In this document: one piece after another, positions 23,546-31,434 of the stretch
Numbering within the stretch: the first letter of the stretch is position 1
Layout of the letters: each line of letters begins with the position of its first letter
Assembly (NCBI GenBank): GCA_021163505.1
Contig: JAGGVE010000018.1
Span: forward strand, 1 to 37,727
Direction of reading: 5' to 3'
DNA length: 37,727 bases
Source of the DNA: Candidatus Iainarchaeum sp.
GTDB lineage: Archaea > Iainarchaeota > Iainarchaeia > Iainarchaeales > DTGL01
Made by a program: the position numbers and the translations under genes
Notes under the pieces: model-generated
What the model saw: only the letters and a program-made list of their open reading frames with translations
Told to the model about the DNA's origin: nothing
Database searches by the model: none

Positions 23546-25027
23546 TTGCAGAATAAATTCTATATAACCACAGCAATAGATTATCCGAGTTCAAATCCGC
23601 ATTTAGGGCATGCTTACGAAAAGCTATGCGCTGATGTGCTTGCAAGGTGGAATAGGCTTTTAGGCAAGCAGGTGTTTTTCCTTACCGGCACGGATGAGCA
23701 TGGCTTAAAAATCATGAGAGCAGCGCAAAAAGCTGGTCTAACACCGCAAGCCTTTGTTGATAGACAAAGCGAGAAATTTAAGGAACTCTGCTCGCTTTGG
23801 AACATAAGCTATGATCGCTTTATAAGGACAACTGAGAAGCAGCATATCAAAGTGGCTCAACAGATATTCAAGAAGATTTATGAAAAGGGAGATATATATT
23901 TAGGCACTTATACCGGAAAGTATTGCGCTGACTGTGAAACATTTTACACTGAGAAAGACCTAATTGATGGCAAATGCCCTGTGCATGGGAAAGAATGCGA
24001 ACTTGTGAGCGAGGAATCCTATTTCTTCAGGCTGAGTAAATACAAGGAAAAAGTGATTGAGTATATTGAAAAGAATGATCTTTCTATATGGCCAGCAGGC
24101 AAGAAGGAGGAAATAAAAAACAGGCTAAAGCAAGATTTGCTGGATTTGAGCGTCTCGCGCACGAGCTTTGATTGGGGCATTCCTGTGCCAATAAATCCAA
24201 AGCATGTGCAATACGTGTGGATTGATGCATTGATCAATTACATAAGCGGTGTTGATTATCCTAATGAGCAATTCAAAAAATTCTGGCCTGCAGATGTGCA
24301 CCTAATTGGCAAGGATATTGTGTGGCACCATACAGTAATATGGTGGAGCATCTTAATGGCTGCAAACATCGAGCTGCCGAAAACAGTGCTTGTGCATGGT
24401 TTTATTCAGACAGAAAGCGGTGAAAAAATGAGCAAAAGCAAGGGCAATGTTATTGATCCTATCGAGCTTGCAAAGAACTACAATATTGACTCCATTCGTT
24501 ACTATCTAATTAGAGAGATTCCTTTCGGCGAAGATGGCTACTTCTCAGAAGAGAAGCTCATTGAGAGGCACAATACTGAGCTAGCGAACGATTTGGGAAA
24601 CTTGGTGAATAGAACATTGGCTATGACGGAGCGTTACTTTAGTGGAGTGGTTCCTGCAGGCAGCCTTGATGTAGAACTCAAGGAAAAATTAAATCTCGAA
24701 AAAGTAAAGCAGCATATGCAGAAATTTGAATTGCATCTAGCACTTGCAGAAATAATGAGTTTTGTGAAGGCATGCAACCAGTATATTAATGAGAAAGAGC
24801 CTTGGAAGAAGCAGGGTAAAGAGCTTAGCGATATAATTTACACGCTTGTGGAAGCGCTCAGGGCTATTGCAATATTATTGCACGCGTTTATGCCTGCAAG
24901 CTCAGAAAAAATAGCAAATGCGCTTAGCATTGAGGTAAAGAGTATTGAAGATGTATTTTCAGAGAAGGGGCTTGCTGGTAAGAAAGTAACAAAACCAGGG
25001 ATACTATTTCAAAAAATAAATAGATAG
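23546..25027 (+). CDS. metG: Methionyl-tRNA synthetase, bacterial-like short form
   Basis: Class I synthetase of 493 residues charging initiator and elongator tRNA-Met. The HIGH motif is PSSNPHLGHAYEKL and the KMSKS motif is SGEKMSKSKGNVIDP. The connecting domain has one zinc-type knuckle (KYCADCETFY with GKCPVHGKEC). TGTDEHGLKI and VYWIDALINY-like VQYVWIDALINYISGVDYP are family signatures. Archaeal MetRS normally has two knuckles and a longer linker; this form resembles bacterial Thermus/Bacillus enzymes, and no C-terminal EMAP domain is present. The track's TTG at 23528 lies upstream of the ribosome site. GAGGTG with a 5-nt gap selects the TTG at 23546. Confidence 0.95.
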   Translation: MQNKFYITTAIDYPSSNPHLGHAYEKLCADVLARWNRLLGKQVFFLTGTDEHGLKIMRAAQKAGLTPQAFVDRQSEKFKELCSLWNISYDRFIRTTEKQHIKVAQQIFKKIYEKGDIYLGTYTGKYCADCETFYTEKDLIDGKCPVHGKECELVSEESYFFRLSKYKEKVIEYIEKNDLSIWPAGKKEEIKNRLKQDLLDLSVSRTSFDWGIPVPINPKHVQYVWIDALINYISGVDYPNEQFKKFWPADVHLIGKDIVWHHTVIWWSILMAANIELPKTVLVHGFIQTESGEKMSKSKGNVIDPIELAKNYNIDSIRYYLIREIPFGEDGYFSEEKLIERHNTELANDLGNLVNRTLAMTERYFSGVVPAGSLDVELKEKLNLEKVKQHMQKFELHLALAEIMSFVKACNQYINEKEPWKKQGKELSDIIYTLVEALRAIAILLHAFMPASSEKIANALSIEVKSIEDVFSEKGLAGKKVTKPGILFQKINR

Positions 25028-25055
25028 GCAGAGAATCACAACACATCAGCGAAAC

Positions 25056-25066
25056 CTTTAAATACC
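25056..25066 (+). promoter_or_regulatory. TATA box of lemA-htpX
   Basis: CTTTAAATACC is centred about 44 nt before the ATG at 25105. A transcript starting near 25087 would carry the GGGTGAT ribosome site at 25095-25101. Confidence 0.5.
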
Positions 25067-25104
25067 ATCTGTAATAAATATTATAACAATTTAAGGGTGA
25101 TTTG

Positions 25105-25668
25105 ATGTTTGAGATTATTGTTGGCGTTATTGGGCTTATTCTGCTAATATTCGTAATAGCACTTCTTGTAATGTATAATTCGCTTGTTGCTAAGAAAAAT
25201 CAGGTGGAAAATGCATGGTATCAGATTGACGTACAGCTGAAGAAAAGAGCTGATTTAGTGCCAAACCTTGTTGAGGTCGTAAAGGGTTATATGGCTCACG
25301 AACGAGGTGTTTTAGAGAATGTTACAAAGGCAAGAACAGCCTTTCTCAATGCCTCTAGTATTCAGGAAAAGGCGCAGGCTGCAAATCTCCTTACTGGTGC
25401 ATTGAAAACATTGTTTGCTGTTGCTGAAAACTACCCAAACCTGAAAGCAAGTCAAAATTTCTTGCAGTTGCAGGAAGAGCTCAGCGGCATTGAAAATAAG
25501 ATTGCTTATGCAAGACAGTTTTACAACGATGCGATAATGCAATATAATATTGCATTACAATCATTCCCAACAAATGTGGTTGCAAAGATATTCGGCTTTA
25601 AGCCAGAGAGGGATTACTTCGAGATAGCGGAAGAAGAGCGCAAAGTACCAAAGGTAAGCTTTAAGTGA
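25105..25668 (+). CDS. lemA: LemA family membrane protein
   Basis: LemA protein of 187 residues, with one N-terminal transmembrane helix ([20 protein letters not shown]) and a long helical-bundle domain outside or inside the membrane. Conserved blocks are [67 protein letters not shown] and the C-terminal [26 protein letters not shown] precedes the ATG at 25105; the track's TTG one codon earlier is less likely. The biochemical role of LemA is not established; it is commonly found beside HtpX, as here, five bases downstream, suggesting a joint role in membrane-protein quality control. Confidence 0.94.
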   Translation: MFEIIVGVIGLILLIFVIALLVMYNSLVAKKNQVENAWYQIDVQLKKRADLVPNLVEVVKGYMAHERGVLENVTKARTAFLNASSIQEKAQAANLLTGALKTLFAVAENYPNLKASQNFLQLQEELSGIENKIAYARQFYNDAIMQYNIALQSFPTNVVAKIFGFKPERDYFEIAEEERKVPKVSFK

Positions 25669-25673
25669 AATAA

Positions 25674-26552
25674 ATGCTGGTATGGGATGCAATAGCTGTA
25701 AATAAACGCAACAGCTTTCTTCTATTTTTCTTCTTTTTCCTATTTGTTCTTGCTTTAGGCTGGCTTTTTAGTGAGGTAACTGGTTTGGGAGTTATAGGTT
25801 TGATAATTGCATTTATTATTGCGGTCGTTTCGGTATATTTTTCCTATTATTATTCGGATCAGATTGTACTGAAAATAAGCAGGGCGAGGCCAGCAACGCA
25901 TGAGGAGTACACCTATTTGGATAACGTGGTAGAAGGTTTAGCTATTGCGGCAGGTATTCCGAAACCTAAGATTTATGTAATAGATGATTCCGCTCCAAAT
26001 GCATTTGCTACTGGCAGAGATCCAGAGCATGCAGTTATATGCGTAACCACAGGCCTGCTGAAAAAATTGAACAGAGCGGAGCTTGAAGGCGTTATCGCTC
26101 ATGAAATATCGCATATAAAGAATTATGATATCAGATTTATGACCCTCGTTTCAGTGATGGTTGGATTGATAGCACTTCTTAGTGATTGGATGCTACGCGC
26201 CTTTTGGTGGGGCGGAAATAGAAGGGAGAAAGGAAATATTTTTGTGTTGGTTATTGCAATAGTGGCTGCAATTCTAGCACCGATTATTGCAACACTCATA
26301 AAGCTCGCTATTTCAAGACAACGCGAATTTTTAGCCGATGCTAATGCTGCCTTATTGACCCGATATCCAGAAGGCCTGGCCTCAGCACTTGAAAAGCTTG
26401 CTAAAGATAAGGAGCCTTTAGAAGCAGCAAACAAGGCAACAGCACATCTTTATATTGTCAACCCTTTAAAGGACCACAAATCCTTTTTGAACAATCTATT
26501 TAGTACACACCCACCAATTGAAGAGAGGATAAGAAGGCTGCGCAGCATGTAG
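25674..26552 (+). CDS. htpX: HtpX-like membrane zinc metalloprotease (M48)
   Basis: Membrane endoprotease of 292 residues that degrades misfolded membrane proteins. Two N-terminal helices (FFLFVLALGWLF, LGVIGLIIAFIIAVVSVYF) are followed by the catalytic domain: IDDSAPNAFATGRDPEHAVICVTTGLL, the zinc motif HEISH in LEGVIAHEISHIKNYD, two further helices, and the third ligand region SRQREFLADANAALLTRYP. The end (LFSTHPPIEERIRRLRSM) is typical. It lies five bases after lemA and is clearly co-transcribed. The ribosome site is weak (AAGGTAAGC), so translation may be coupled. Confidence 0.95.
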   Translation: MLVWDAIAVNKRNSFLLFFFFFLFVLALGWLFSEVTGLGVIGLIIAFIIAVVSVYFSYYYSDQIVLKISRARPATHEEYTYLDNVVEGLAIAAGIPKPKIYVIDDSAPNAFATGRDPEHAVICVTTGLLKKLNRAELEGVIAHEISHIKNYDIRFMTLVSVMVGLIALLSDWMLRAFWWGGNRREKGNIFVLVIAIVAAILAPIIATLIKLAISRQREFLADANAALLTRYPEGLASALEKLAKDKEPLEAANKATAHLYIVNPLKDHKSFLNNLFSTHPPIEERIRRLRSM

Positions 26553-26559
26553 TTTTATC

Positions 26560-27042
26560 CTACGTTTTGCCATACCTCATAATGTACAGCACATCCGTTA
26601 AAAGGTTGGAAGGAGCATGGCCCAAATTTCGGTAAGATTCTACAATTACAAATATTTTGTCAATTCTCTTTTTCGCTCCTCTTAAAAATCGGTACAATAA
26701 AGCAGGGTTATCGAAGATCTCGGGACCATATTTTATAAGAAGTGCTGCAAGGGCCTTTTTCTCAGGGTCGGCAAGCTTTGAAATGAGGGAATGCGCTTCT
26801 CTCAGCCTTTCATCTCGAATTAGTATTTCTCCATAATTGGGGTGCTCTGCACAGAATCTTTCAATGATCCTCGAAGGTTCTTTAATGTTTGCTTCCTCTG
26901 CTAGGCGAACATATCTGCGAGCTCTTAATACCTTTATAAGAGTTTTACCTGCAACAACTGCGCCTTTTGCAGCTTTGCTGGCAGTAAGCGCCCTCTTTGG
27001 TTTTCTGCGTAATTTTGCATATTTCCTTGCAACTGCTGGCAT
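26560..27042 (-). CDS. Hypothetical basic helical protein
   Basis: Not recognised. The 160-residue protein has a strongly basic, Ala/Lys/Arg-rich N-terminus (ARKYAKLRRKPKRALTASKAAKGA) followed by predicted helices. There are no cysteine motifs apart from one Cys, no transmembrane segment and no catalytic signature. The basic start suggests nucleic-acid or ribosome binding, but this is only composition-based. A TATA-like AAGTATTTAATC (27061-27072) is about 25 nt from the ATG, so a leaderless mRNA is likely. It converges on htpX with seven bases between stops. Confidence 0.55.
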   Translation of the reverse strand: MPAVARKYAKLRRKPKRALTASKAAKGAVVAGKTLIKVLRARRYVRLAEEANIKEPSRIIERFCAEHPNYGEILIRDERLREAHSLISKLADPEKKALAALLIKYGPEIFDNPALLYRFLRGAKKRIDKIFVIVESYRNLGHAPSNLLTDVLYIMRYGKT

Positions 27043-27156
27043 AATAAGAATAGCGTGTGGAAGTATTTAATCTTTTTGCATATAGAAACCTCTGGCAGGC
27101 CCATACAAAACAAAGTGGGTTTTTGTTATTCCAAAAAAAGAATATATAAAAATTTA

Positions 27157-27383
27157 CGCCGGGAGTGGGATTCGAACCCACGCGAGCAAAGCTCACCTGC
27201 TATCTCGTTTCCTGAAACTTTTCTTTGGGCAATCAGAGAAACTACGCTTGCGATGCCTCTTCCTTTTTTATCCCTGAAATGGTTTTTCTTTCTTTGGGGA
27301 AACTTACACCTTTCTTTCTTTTCTAAAGAAAGAAAGGGGGGAGAGCTCGAGGCAGGCGCGTTGGACCACTCCGCCATCCCGGC
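27157..27383 (-). tRNA. tRNA-Ser (CGA) with 144-nt intron
   Basis: Acceptor GCCGGGA pairs with TCCCGGC, discriminator G73, and the D-arm uses GCG/CGC. The anticodon stem CCTGC/GCAGG encloses CT-CGA-G before an intron and A38 after it; the T-arm is GTGGG-TTCGAAT-CCCAC. A long variable arm (GAGC-TTT-GCTC) plus G73 confirm serine. CGA reads UCG codons. Mature length is 83 nt (38-nt exon 27346-27383, 45-nt exon 27157-27201). CCA is not encoded. The site-2 protease gene stops 35 nt upstream on the same strand, so co-transcription is possible. ORFs drawn through it are spurious. Confidence 0.93.
27202..27345 (-). other. tRNA-Ser intron, canonical position 37/38
   Basis: The 144-nt intron sits after G37. 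Its 5' CTCTC can pair with GAGA near its 3' end, as expected for a bulge-helix-bulge site cut by tRNA endonuclease. Inside is a perfect 12-bp hairpin, CCTTTCTTTCTT with a 5-nt loop and AAGAAAGAAAGG. Three purine runs of the AAAGAAA type recur. No convincing box C/D or H/ACA element or ORF was found. Confidence 0.85.
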
Positions 27384-27418
27384 ATTACTTATATAAAAAA
27401 GCTACAAAACTCCTTTTT

Positions 27419-28531
27419 TTACTTTCTTTTTGAAGCATTGTAAAGTAATTGCTTTACCTTTGCTAAGCGATATGCGTTTTCTATCGCATCTAATGAAATA
27501 ACGCCTATAAGCTGGCCGGAGGCAAATACCGGTAATAAGCTATAACCTCTTGTGAGAAAACGCTCCAATACCTTATCAGCGCTTGTAGAAGTATCTATTG
27601 GTTCAACATAGCGAGCGTATCTTGAAACAGGAGCAGTTAGGTTTGCGTTTTGTTGAAGCTCGCTCAAATCAAATACGCCAAAGCGATTGTTCCCTAAATC
27701 AACAAGGCACGCTAGACTATTTCTTGTGAGAAGCTCTTCAACAGCGAGCCCTAAAGGAACAGAGGCGTCCAGTACTAAAGGTTTTGTATCAATAAGGCGT
27801 TCTATGTTTATGTGTTTTATGAAATGTTTTGCTTCAACTATGCGTTCCTCTTCCTTGGCTCCAAAGAAAATAAATGCGGAAATAACAACCATAAGCAAAC
27901 TGCCTATAAAAAAGCCCACAAGAAAAAGGAAAATTGATACGAAAGCGCTCAGCATAGTAACAATCCTTGTTGCTTTTAAGTAGCCTATTCTCATGCTGAG
28001 CAGGGAGCGAAGCACGCGGCCACCATCGAGAGGTAATGCGGGAAGTAAAAGATTAAACGCACCCAAAATGAAATTCACATAGAGGATTGCAAAGAGAGGA
28101 TAGGAAAAAACTGCTTTTTCAAATTCACCCACATTCATACTAGAAAAAATATGCCAAGGAAAAGGTAAAGGAAGCATGGAAACGCTTAGAAAAATGAAAA
28201 ATACGACAAGGAAATTGAAAAGAGGTCCGCTTATAGCTATTAAAAATTCGTCCATTGCATTATCAGGCAGCTCATCTGTTAATGCAACGCCGCCTATTGG
28301 AAGCAGAACAATCTTATGAACCTTTATGCCCCTTGCAATTGAGACAACGCTGTGGGTAAGCTCATGTAGAAAAACGCTTAAGAAGAGAAAAAAGAATAGC
28401 ATAGTTGTAGGAAGTAAGCTTTGCGGCTCTATCGCAGCAGTAGAGATCACTATGAAGAAGATTATGAGCAAAAATGACCAGTGCAATTCAACCTTAATTC
28501 CGAAAATTTTTCCTAAGCTAAGAGAGCGCAT
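27419..28531 (-). CDS. Site-2-type intramembrane metalloprotease (M50) with CBS domains
   Basis: Rhomboid-unrelated zinc protease of 370 residues that cleaves membrane proteins within the bilayer. The zinc motif is H56-E-L-T-H60 in SVFLHELTHSVVS and the third ligand region is LLLPALPLDGGRVLRSLL near residue 165. About six helices are visible. From about residue 240 the cytosolic tail has two CBS motifs (SVPLGLAVEELLTRNSLACLV and TSADKVLERFLTRGYSLLPVF with GVISLDAIENA), which probably bind an adenine nucleotide and regulate the protease. This matches the archaeal/bacterial SpoIVFB-like group with CBS tails. The downstream gene on this strand is tRNA-Ser. Substrate unknown. Confidence 0.94.
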   Translation of the reverse strand: MRSLSLGKIFGIKVELHWSFLLIIFFIVISTAAIEPQSLLPTTMLFFFLFLSVFLHELTHSVVSIARGIKVHKIVLLPIGGVALTDELPDNAMDEFLIAISGPLFNFLVVFFIFLSVSMLPLPFPWHIFSSMNVGEFEKAVFSYPLFAILYVNFILGAFNLLLPALPLDGGRVLRSLLSMRIGYLKATRIVTMLSAFVSIFLFLVGFFIGSLLMVVISAFIFFGAKEEERIVEAKHFIKHINIERLIDTKPLVLDASVPLGLAVEELLTRNSLACLVDLGNNRFGVFDLSELQQNANLTAPVSRYARYVEPIDTSTSADKVLERFLTRGYSLLPVFASGQLIGVISLDAIENAYRLAKVKQLLYNASKRK

Positions 28532-28596
28532 TTAAACCCTATAGAAATAGATATGCAAATAAATAAAAAAGAGGAAGAGAGAAATGGGCTTGCTAT

Positions 28597-29373
28597 TTAT
28601 GCTGTAGCAGCCCTTTGTTCGAGCTCCCTGTATGCCTGTGCGAACAACGTACTAATGGTCGTAGCGCCTGCATAAAATACGAAGCCCATTGCAAGATAAA
28701 TGCCAACTACTGGTATCTGAGTTAGTATTACTCCCACAACCGTCAACACGGCAGAGTATATGGACGAATAGAATATTGCTGTTATATATGGTGTTCTGCG
28801 AAATAGTGAAGGAATTGCAAGACCAGCAGTAAAGCTATCCTGTTTAACCCAATGCATTATTGCCATTGGTATAAGGACCATCAAGAATACTGAAAGAATA
28901 TATAATATAGCAAACACTGTCGCAATCCCCAAAGTAGTTACTGGAATTGAACCGAAAAGGGAAGCACCTGGTTTTGTGCCTGGCAATGCCCCATAGATAC
29001 CTGTATTACTTGTAGGGAAAGCTGTAGCATATCCCGTAGTAGTTGGCCCGTTGAATGGGAGGGATTCCATTGATATGCCCAATAAGCCGAACACACCAAG
29101 GGATAGCAGAAACACTGCGAAAAAAATTGCAACTATAATTCCTATATATATCAATAGGAGCACAATGAGCAGTATAGATTTCACTATGATATCGCCCCAG
29201 TCGCCCCAGCTCAACAATGAATCGTCGCCCTCTAAGCTTTTCTTTGCGTTGCGCAGTGCAAACCCTGGAACTGTCAGAATATTTACTACTGGAATTGCAC
29301 CAAGAATTATTCCTATTATCGCTGTTTTAAGATCCTGAAACGGCCTCTTTATTGCTGTACCAAAACTAACCAT
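28597..29373 (-). CDS. DUF4013 family membrane protein
   Basis: Membrane protein of 258 residues. The start (AIKRPFQDLKTAIIGIILGAIPVVNIL) and SLEGDDSLLSWGDWGDIIVKSILLIV match the archaeal DUF4013 family, whose function is unknown. About six helices are present. Between helices 3 and 4 lies an unusual stretch of about 45 residues rich in Gly, Thr, Pro and Ser (FNGPTTTGYATAFPTSNTG and following), probably an extracellular loop that is not typical of the family. AAAGGAGGTG precedes the ATG with a 6-nt gap, one of the strongest ribosome sites here, implying high expression. No neighbour suggests a role. Confidence 0.72.
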   Translation of the reverse strand: MVSFGTAIKRPFQDLKTAIIGIILGAIPVVNILTVPGFALRNAKKSLEGDDSLLSWGDWGDIIVKSILLIVLLLIYIGIIVAIFFAVFLLSLGVFGLLGISMESLPFNGPTTTGYATAFPTSNTGIYGALPGTKPGASLFGSIPVTTLGIATVFAILYILSVFLMVLIPMAIMHWVKQDSFTAGLAIPSLFRRTPYITAIFYSSIYSAVLTVVGVILTQIPVVGIYLAMGFVFYAGATTISTLFAQAYRELEQRAATA

Positions 29374-29472
29374 TTTTGCACCTCCTTTACCTTATCGTAA
29401 CACTTTAAATTAGGGGTTTCTATTATTTAAAGTTTTCTATCTTAGAAGGACTGAAATTAAAATAAAATTAGG

Positions 29473-29760
29473 TTACTCTTTTTTATTTATTATTTCAAGC
29501 AGCTCTTCAACTATTTGTTTTGCTTCCTTCTCTTCAACATTCTTTACAAGGATTCTGCCGCTTTTGAAGAGGCTTACACTGGCGTTCTTAAAAAGGAAGA
29601 TTGTAACAAATGGTGTTTCTACTTGTAGCTGAGCGGTTTCTCTCAGCGCATTGGTTATTTCGCTGAGCTGGAGCTTCAGTTTCTTCTGTGGCAAAAATTC
29701 TATTGCTTTATCGCTCTTACAGGGATCTACGATAAAATCTTTAAGCTGGAGCTTGCTCAT
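29473..29760 (-). CDS. 95-aa protein translationally coupled to aIF5A, TBP-fold-like
   Basis: Small soluble protein, family not firmly recognised. The C-terminal half (VTIFLFKNASVSLFKSGRILVKNVEEKEAKQIVEELLEII) resembles the half-repeat of a TBP-like fold, in which a beta-strand/GK-like turn is followed by a helix. An N-terminal stretch LKDFIVDPCKSDKAIEF has one Cys. The ATG overlaps the aIF5A stop as ATGA, so the two are translated together. No catalytic residues are obvious. The coupling suggests an RNA- or translation-related role, but that is inference. Confidence 0.6.
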   Translation of the reverse strand: MSKLQLKDFIVDPCKSDKAIEFLPQKKLKLQLSEITNALRETAQLQVETPFVTIFLFKNASVSLFKSGRILVKNVEEKEAKQIVEELLEIINKKE

Positions 29761-30170
29761 TTTTTCTTACCTTCGCTGCTGGCCTTAATACGCAGAATCG
29801 CTGCTTTATCACCATAGCGCACATACTCAAGCTCAACGCCACTTTTTAGGCCCGTAAGGTCGGCAGGCTTTTTTACATTGAATAGCTCATAGTCTTTAAT
29901 ATCCATTATTTGCACTACATCGCCCATTAGTGCTACGAGCTGGGCGTTGCCGCGCTTTATTATTGGGACCTCAACTTCAGCATCTACAGGACCTAAAAAG
30001 GTGCGCTTCTGATTATCAAAAAGGCCTGTAGCTGTTATGCGCACCTTTGCAGAGCCATGCCTGCCAGGAGCGCTCTTTTCAATATTTTTAACCCTGCAAA
30101 CTTCGCCCTCTATAAGCACATAGTTTCCTTCTTTTAGCTGGCCAGCTTTTTTGAACATCTTTTCAGCCAT
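29757..30170 (-). CDS. Translation factor aIF5A with Arg at the hypusine site
   Basis: aIF5A/EF-P family protein of 137 residues that relieves ribosome stalling at difficult peptide bonds. The N-terminal SH3-like barrel (KEGNYVLIEGEVCRVKNIEKSAPGRHGSAKVR) and C-terminal OB domain (VVQIMDIKDYELFNVKKP and on) are clear. In aIF5A/eIF5A the loop reads GKHG[GHS]AK and its Lys becomes hypusine. Here the codon is AGG, giving P-G-R37-H-G-S-A-K, so hypusine cannot form there. The ATG at 30170 has GGAGGTG 6 nt upstream; the track's TTG at 30185 overlaps that site. A TATA box (GATATAAATA) at about 30231-30240 serves it. Deoxyhypusine synthase is not in the window. Confidence 0.94.
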   Translation of the reverse strand: MAEKMFKKAGQLKEGNYVLIEGEVCRVKNIEKSAPGRHGSAKVRITATGLFDNQKRTFLGPVDAEVEVPIIKRGNAQLVALMGDVVQIMDIKDYELFNVKKPADLTGLKSGVELEYVRYGDKAAILRIKASSEGKKK

Positions 30171-30230
30171 GAAAAGCACCTCCAAAGATTTAATAAAAAG
30201 CAGCTGATAAATGAATATAAGGATGTTGAA

Positions 30231-30240
30231 TATTTATATC
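30231..30240 (-). promoter_or_regulatory. TATA box of aIF5A
   Basis: The minus strand reads GATATAAATA. Its centre is about 65 nt from the ATG at 30170, leaving a leader of about 35-40 nt that carries GGAGGTG. Confidence 0.5.
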
Positions 30241-30303
30241 TCTTTCCATATATATTTTCCAGAGAAAAGAGAAATAGTATTCAACAGCCTTTCAGCATGC
30301 GTT

Positions 30304-30528
30304 TTAGAGTGCTATAAAAATTATATTGTCGCCTCTAACCATAATTTTGGGGTATTTCTCCTTTACGCTTTGTTCCTCATTGTTGGCGAGTTCCTCTGCA
30401 TTCTCTAGTATTATGTTGAGATGCACGTCAAAGGAAGCTAAAGTGCCTCTGACTATGCGGTCCCCTTTCAGTCGCACTAGTACCTGCTGCCCCAATACCT
30501 TTGTTAGTTCATCAAAAGGTCTTGTCAT
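30304..30528 (-). CDS. LSm/Sm-like archaeal protein
   Basis: Sm-fold RNA-binding protein of 74 residues, expected to form a heptameric ring around U-rich RNA. The Sm1 motif is QQVLVRLKGDRIVRGTLASFDVHLNIILENAEE and Sm2 is KIMVRGDNIIFIAL. GAGGTGAAAG precedes the ATG, which is nine bases after the MinD stop, so they form an operon. Residues between the motifs are charged (NNEEQSVKEKYP). aIF5A follows after 133 nt but has its own TATA box. Confidence 0.93.
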   Translation of the reverse strand: MTRPFDELTKVLGQQVLVRLKGDRIVRGTLASFDVHLNIILENAEELANNEEQSVKEKYPKIMVRGDNIIFIAL

Positions 30529-30537
30529 TCTTTCACC

Positions 30538-31326
30538 TCAGATTTTTTTTCTTTTGAATATTGATAAAATCCTTGAGAAAATAGAGCCCTTGCCTATATC
30601 CTCCGGCTCAACTTTTTTACCACTTATTTTGTTAGCTGCAAGCGTTATTGCCTTCGCAGCTGGTGAATCAGGCTTTCGCAGTATTATTGGCTGATTCCCT
30701 TTGCCAATAAATGTTTTTCTCACCTCTTTATCAAATGGAATTATTCCATAGCATGGCAGCTCCAGAATAGCACTTATCTCGTTTTTCTTTAATTCGCCCT
30801 TTTCACCATGTACCATGTTTATAATAAATCCGAATGGCTTTGAAAGCAAGCGTTGTGCAACAATCTTTGTTTTAAGAGCGTCAGCAACGCTAGGCGAATC
30901 AGGCGTAGTGATAATTAAAGCCTGCTTTGCGGAAGCTAGAGCAGCCAGTGTACTCCTTTCTATACCAGCAGGCACATCAAGCAATATATAATCATACCTG
31001 CTTTCCAAAGTGCTTACAGCCTGCTTCAGCCTTTCAGGATCAACGCGCCTGTAGCTTTCCAAGCTGAGACCGCTTGGAATTATTTCTACGTTTTGTGGTC
31101 CGGAGTAGATAGCATCTTCTATGTTTGCTTCACCCATAAGTACCTCATGCAATGTTATTGGTGAATTCTGAAGCTTGAAGATTAATGAGAGGTTTGCCAT
31201 CGCTACATCGGCATCTATTAGAAGCACCTTCGCATTGCTCATCGCTAACGCTATGCCAAGATTGGCGGTTATGGTTGTTTTTCCAACGCCGCCCTTCCCA
31301 GAAGCTATTGCAATACTTCTTGCCAT
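30538..31326 (-). CDS. minD: MinD/ParA-family ATPase
   Basis: Deviant Walker A ATPase of 262 residues. The P-loop IASGKGGVGKTTITANLG has the signature Lys of the MinD/ParA class; the switch regions are VLLIDADVAMANLS and YDYILLDVPAGI. The C-terminal FSRILSIFKRKKI is amphipathic and basic, resembling the membrane-targeting helix of MinD, so membrane binding in the ATP state is expected. Archaeal MinD paralogues position cell components such as chemoreceptor arrays or motility structures; no MinE/MinC is in the window. A TATA-like AGTATTTATTTTAATAA lies 60 nt upstream. It leads an operon with LSm. Confidence 0.92.
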   Translation of the reverse strand: MARSIAIASGKGGVGKTTITANLGIALAMSNAKVLLIDADVAMANLSLIFKLQNSPITLHEVLMGEANIEDAIYSGPQNVEIIPSGLSLESYRRVDPERLKQAVSTLESRYDYILLDVPAGIERSTLAALASAKQALIITTPDSPSVADALKTKIVAQRLLSKPFGFIINMVHGEKGELKKNEISAILELPCYGIIPFDKEVRKTFIGKGNQPIILRKPDSPAAKAITLAANKISGKKVEPEDIGKGSIFSRILSIFKRKKI

Positions 31327-31434
31327 ATAAATCCTTACTCACATTTCTTTTGCAGTAAGTTAGTAAATAGTAGTAATTATTAAAATAAATACTTTTTGCA
31401 TCAAACAAATTCTCAAAATAATTAGTTGCAGGCT

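Noticed and set aside
27202-27345. Box C/D sRNA hosted in the tRNA intron
   Set aside because: No RUGAUGA box C was found; only one isolated CUGA.
27055-27396. 113-aa and 83-aa ORFs across the tRNA-Ser region
   Set aside because: They translate tRNA exons and intron; the tRNA structure explains the sequence.
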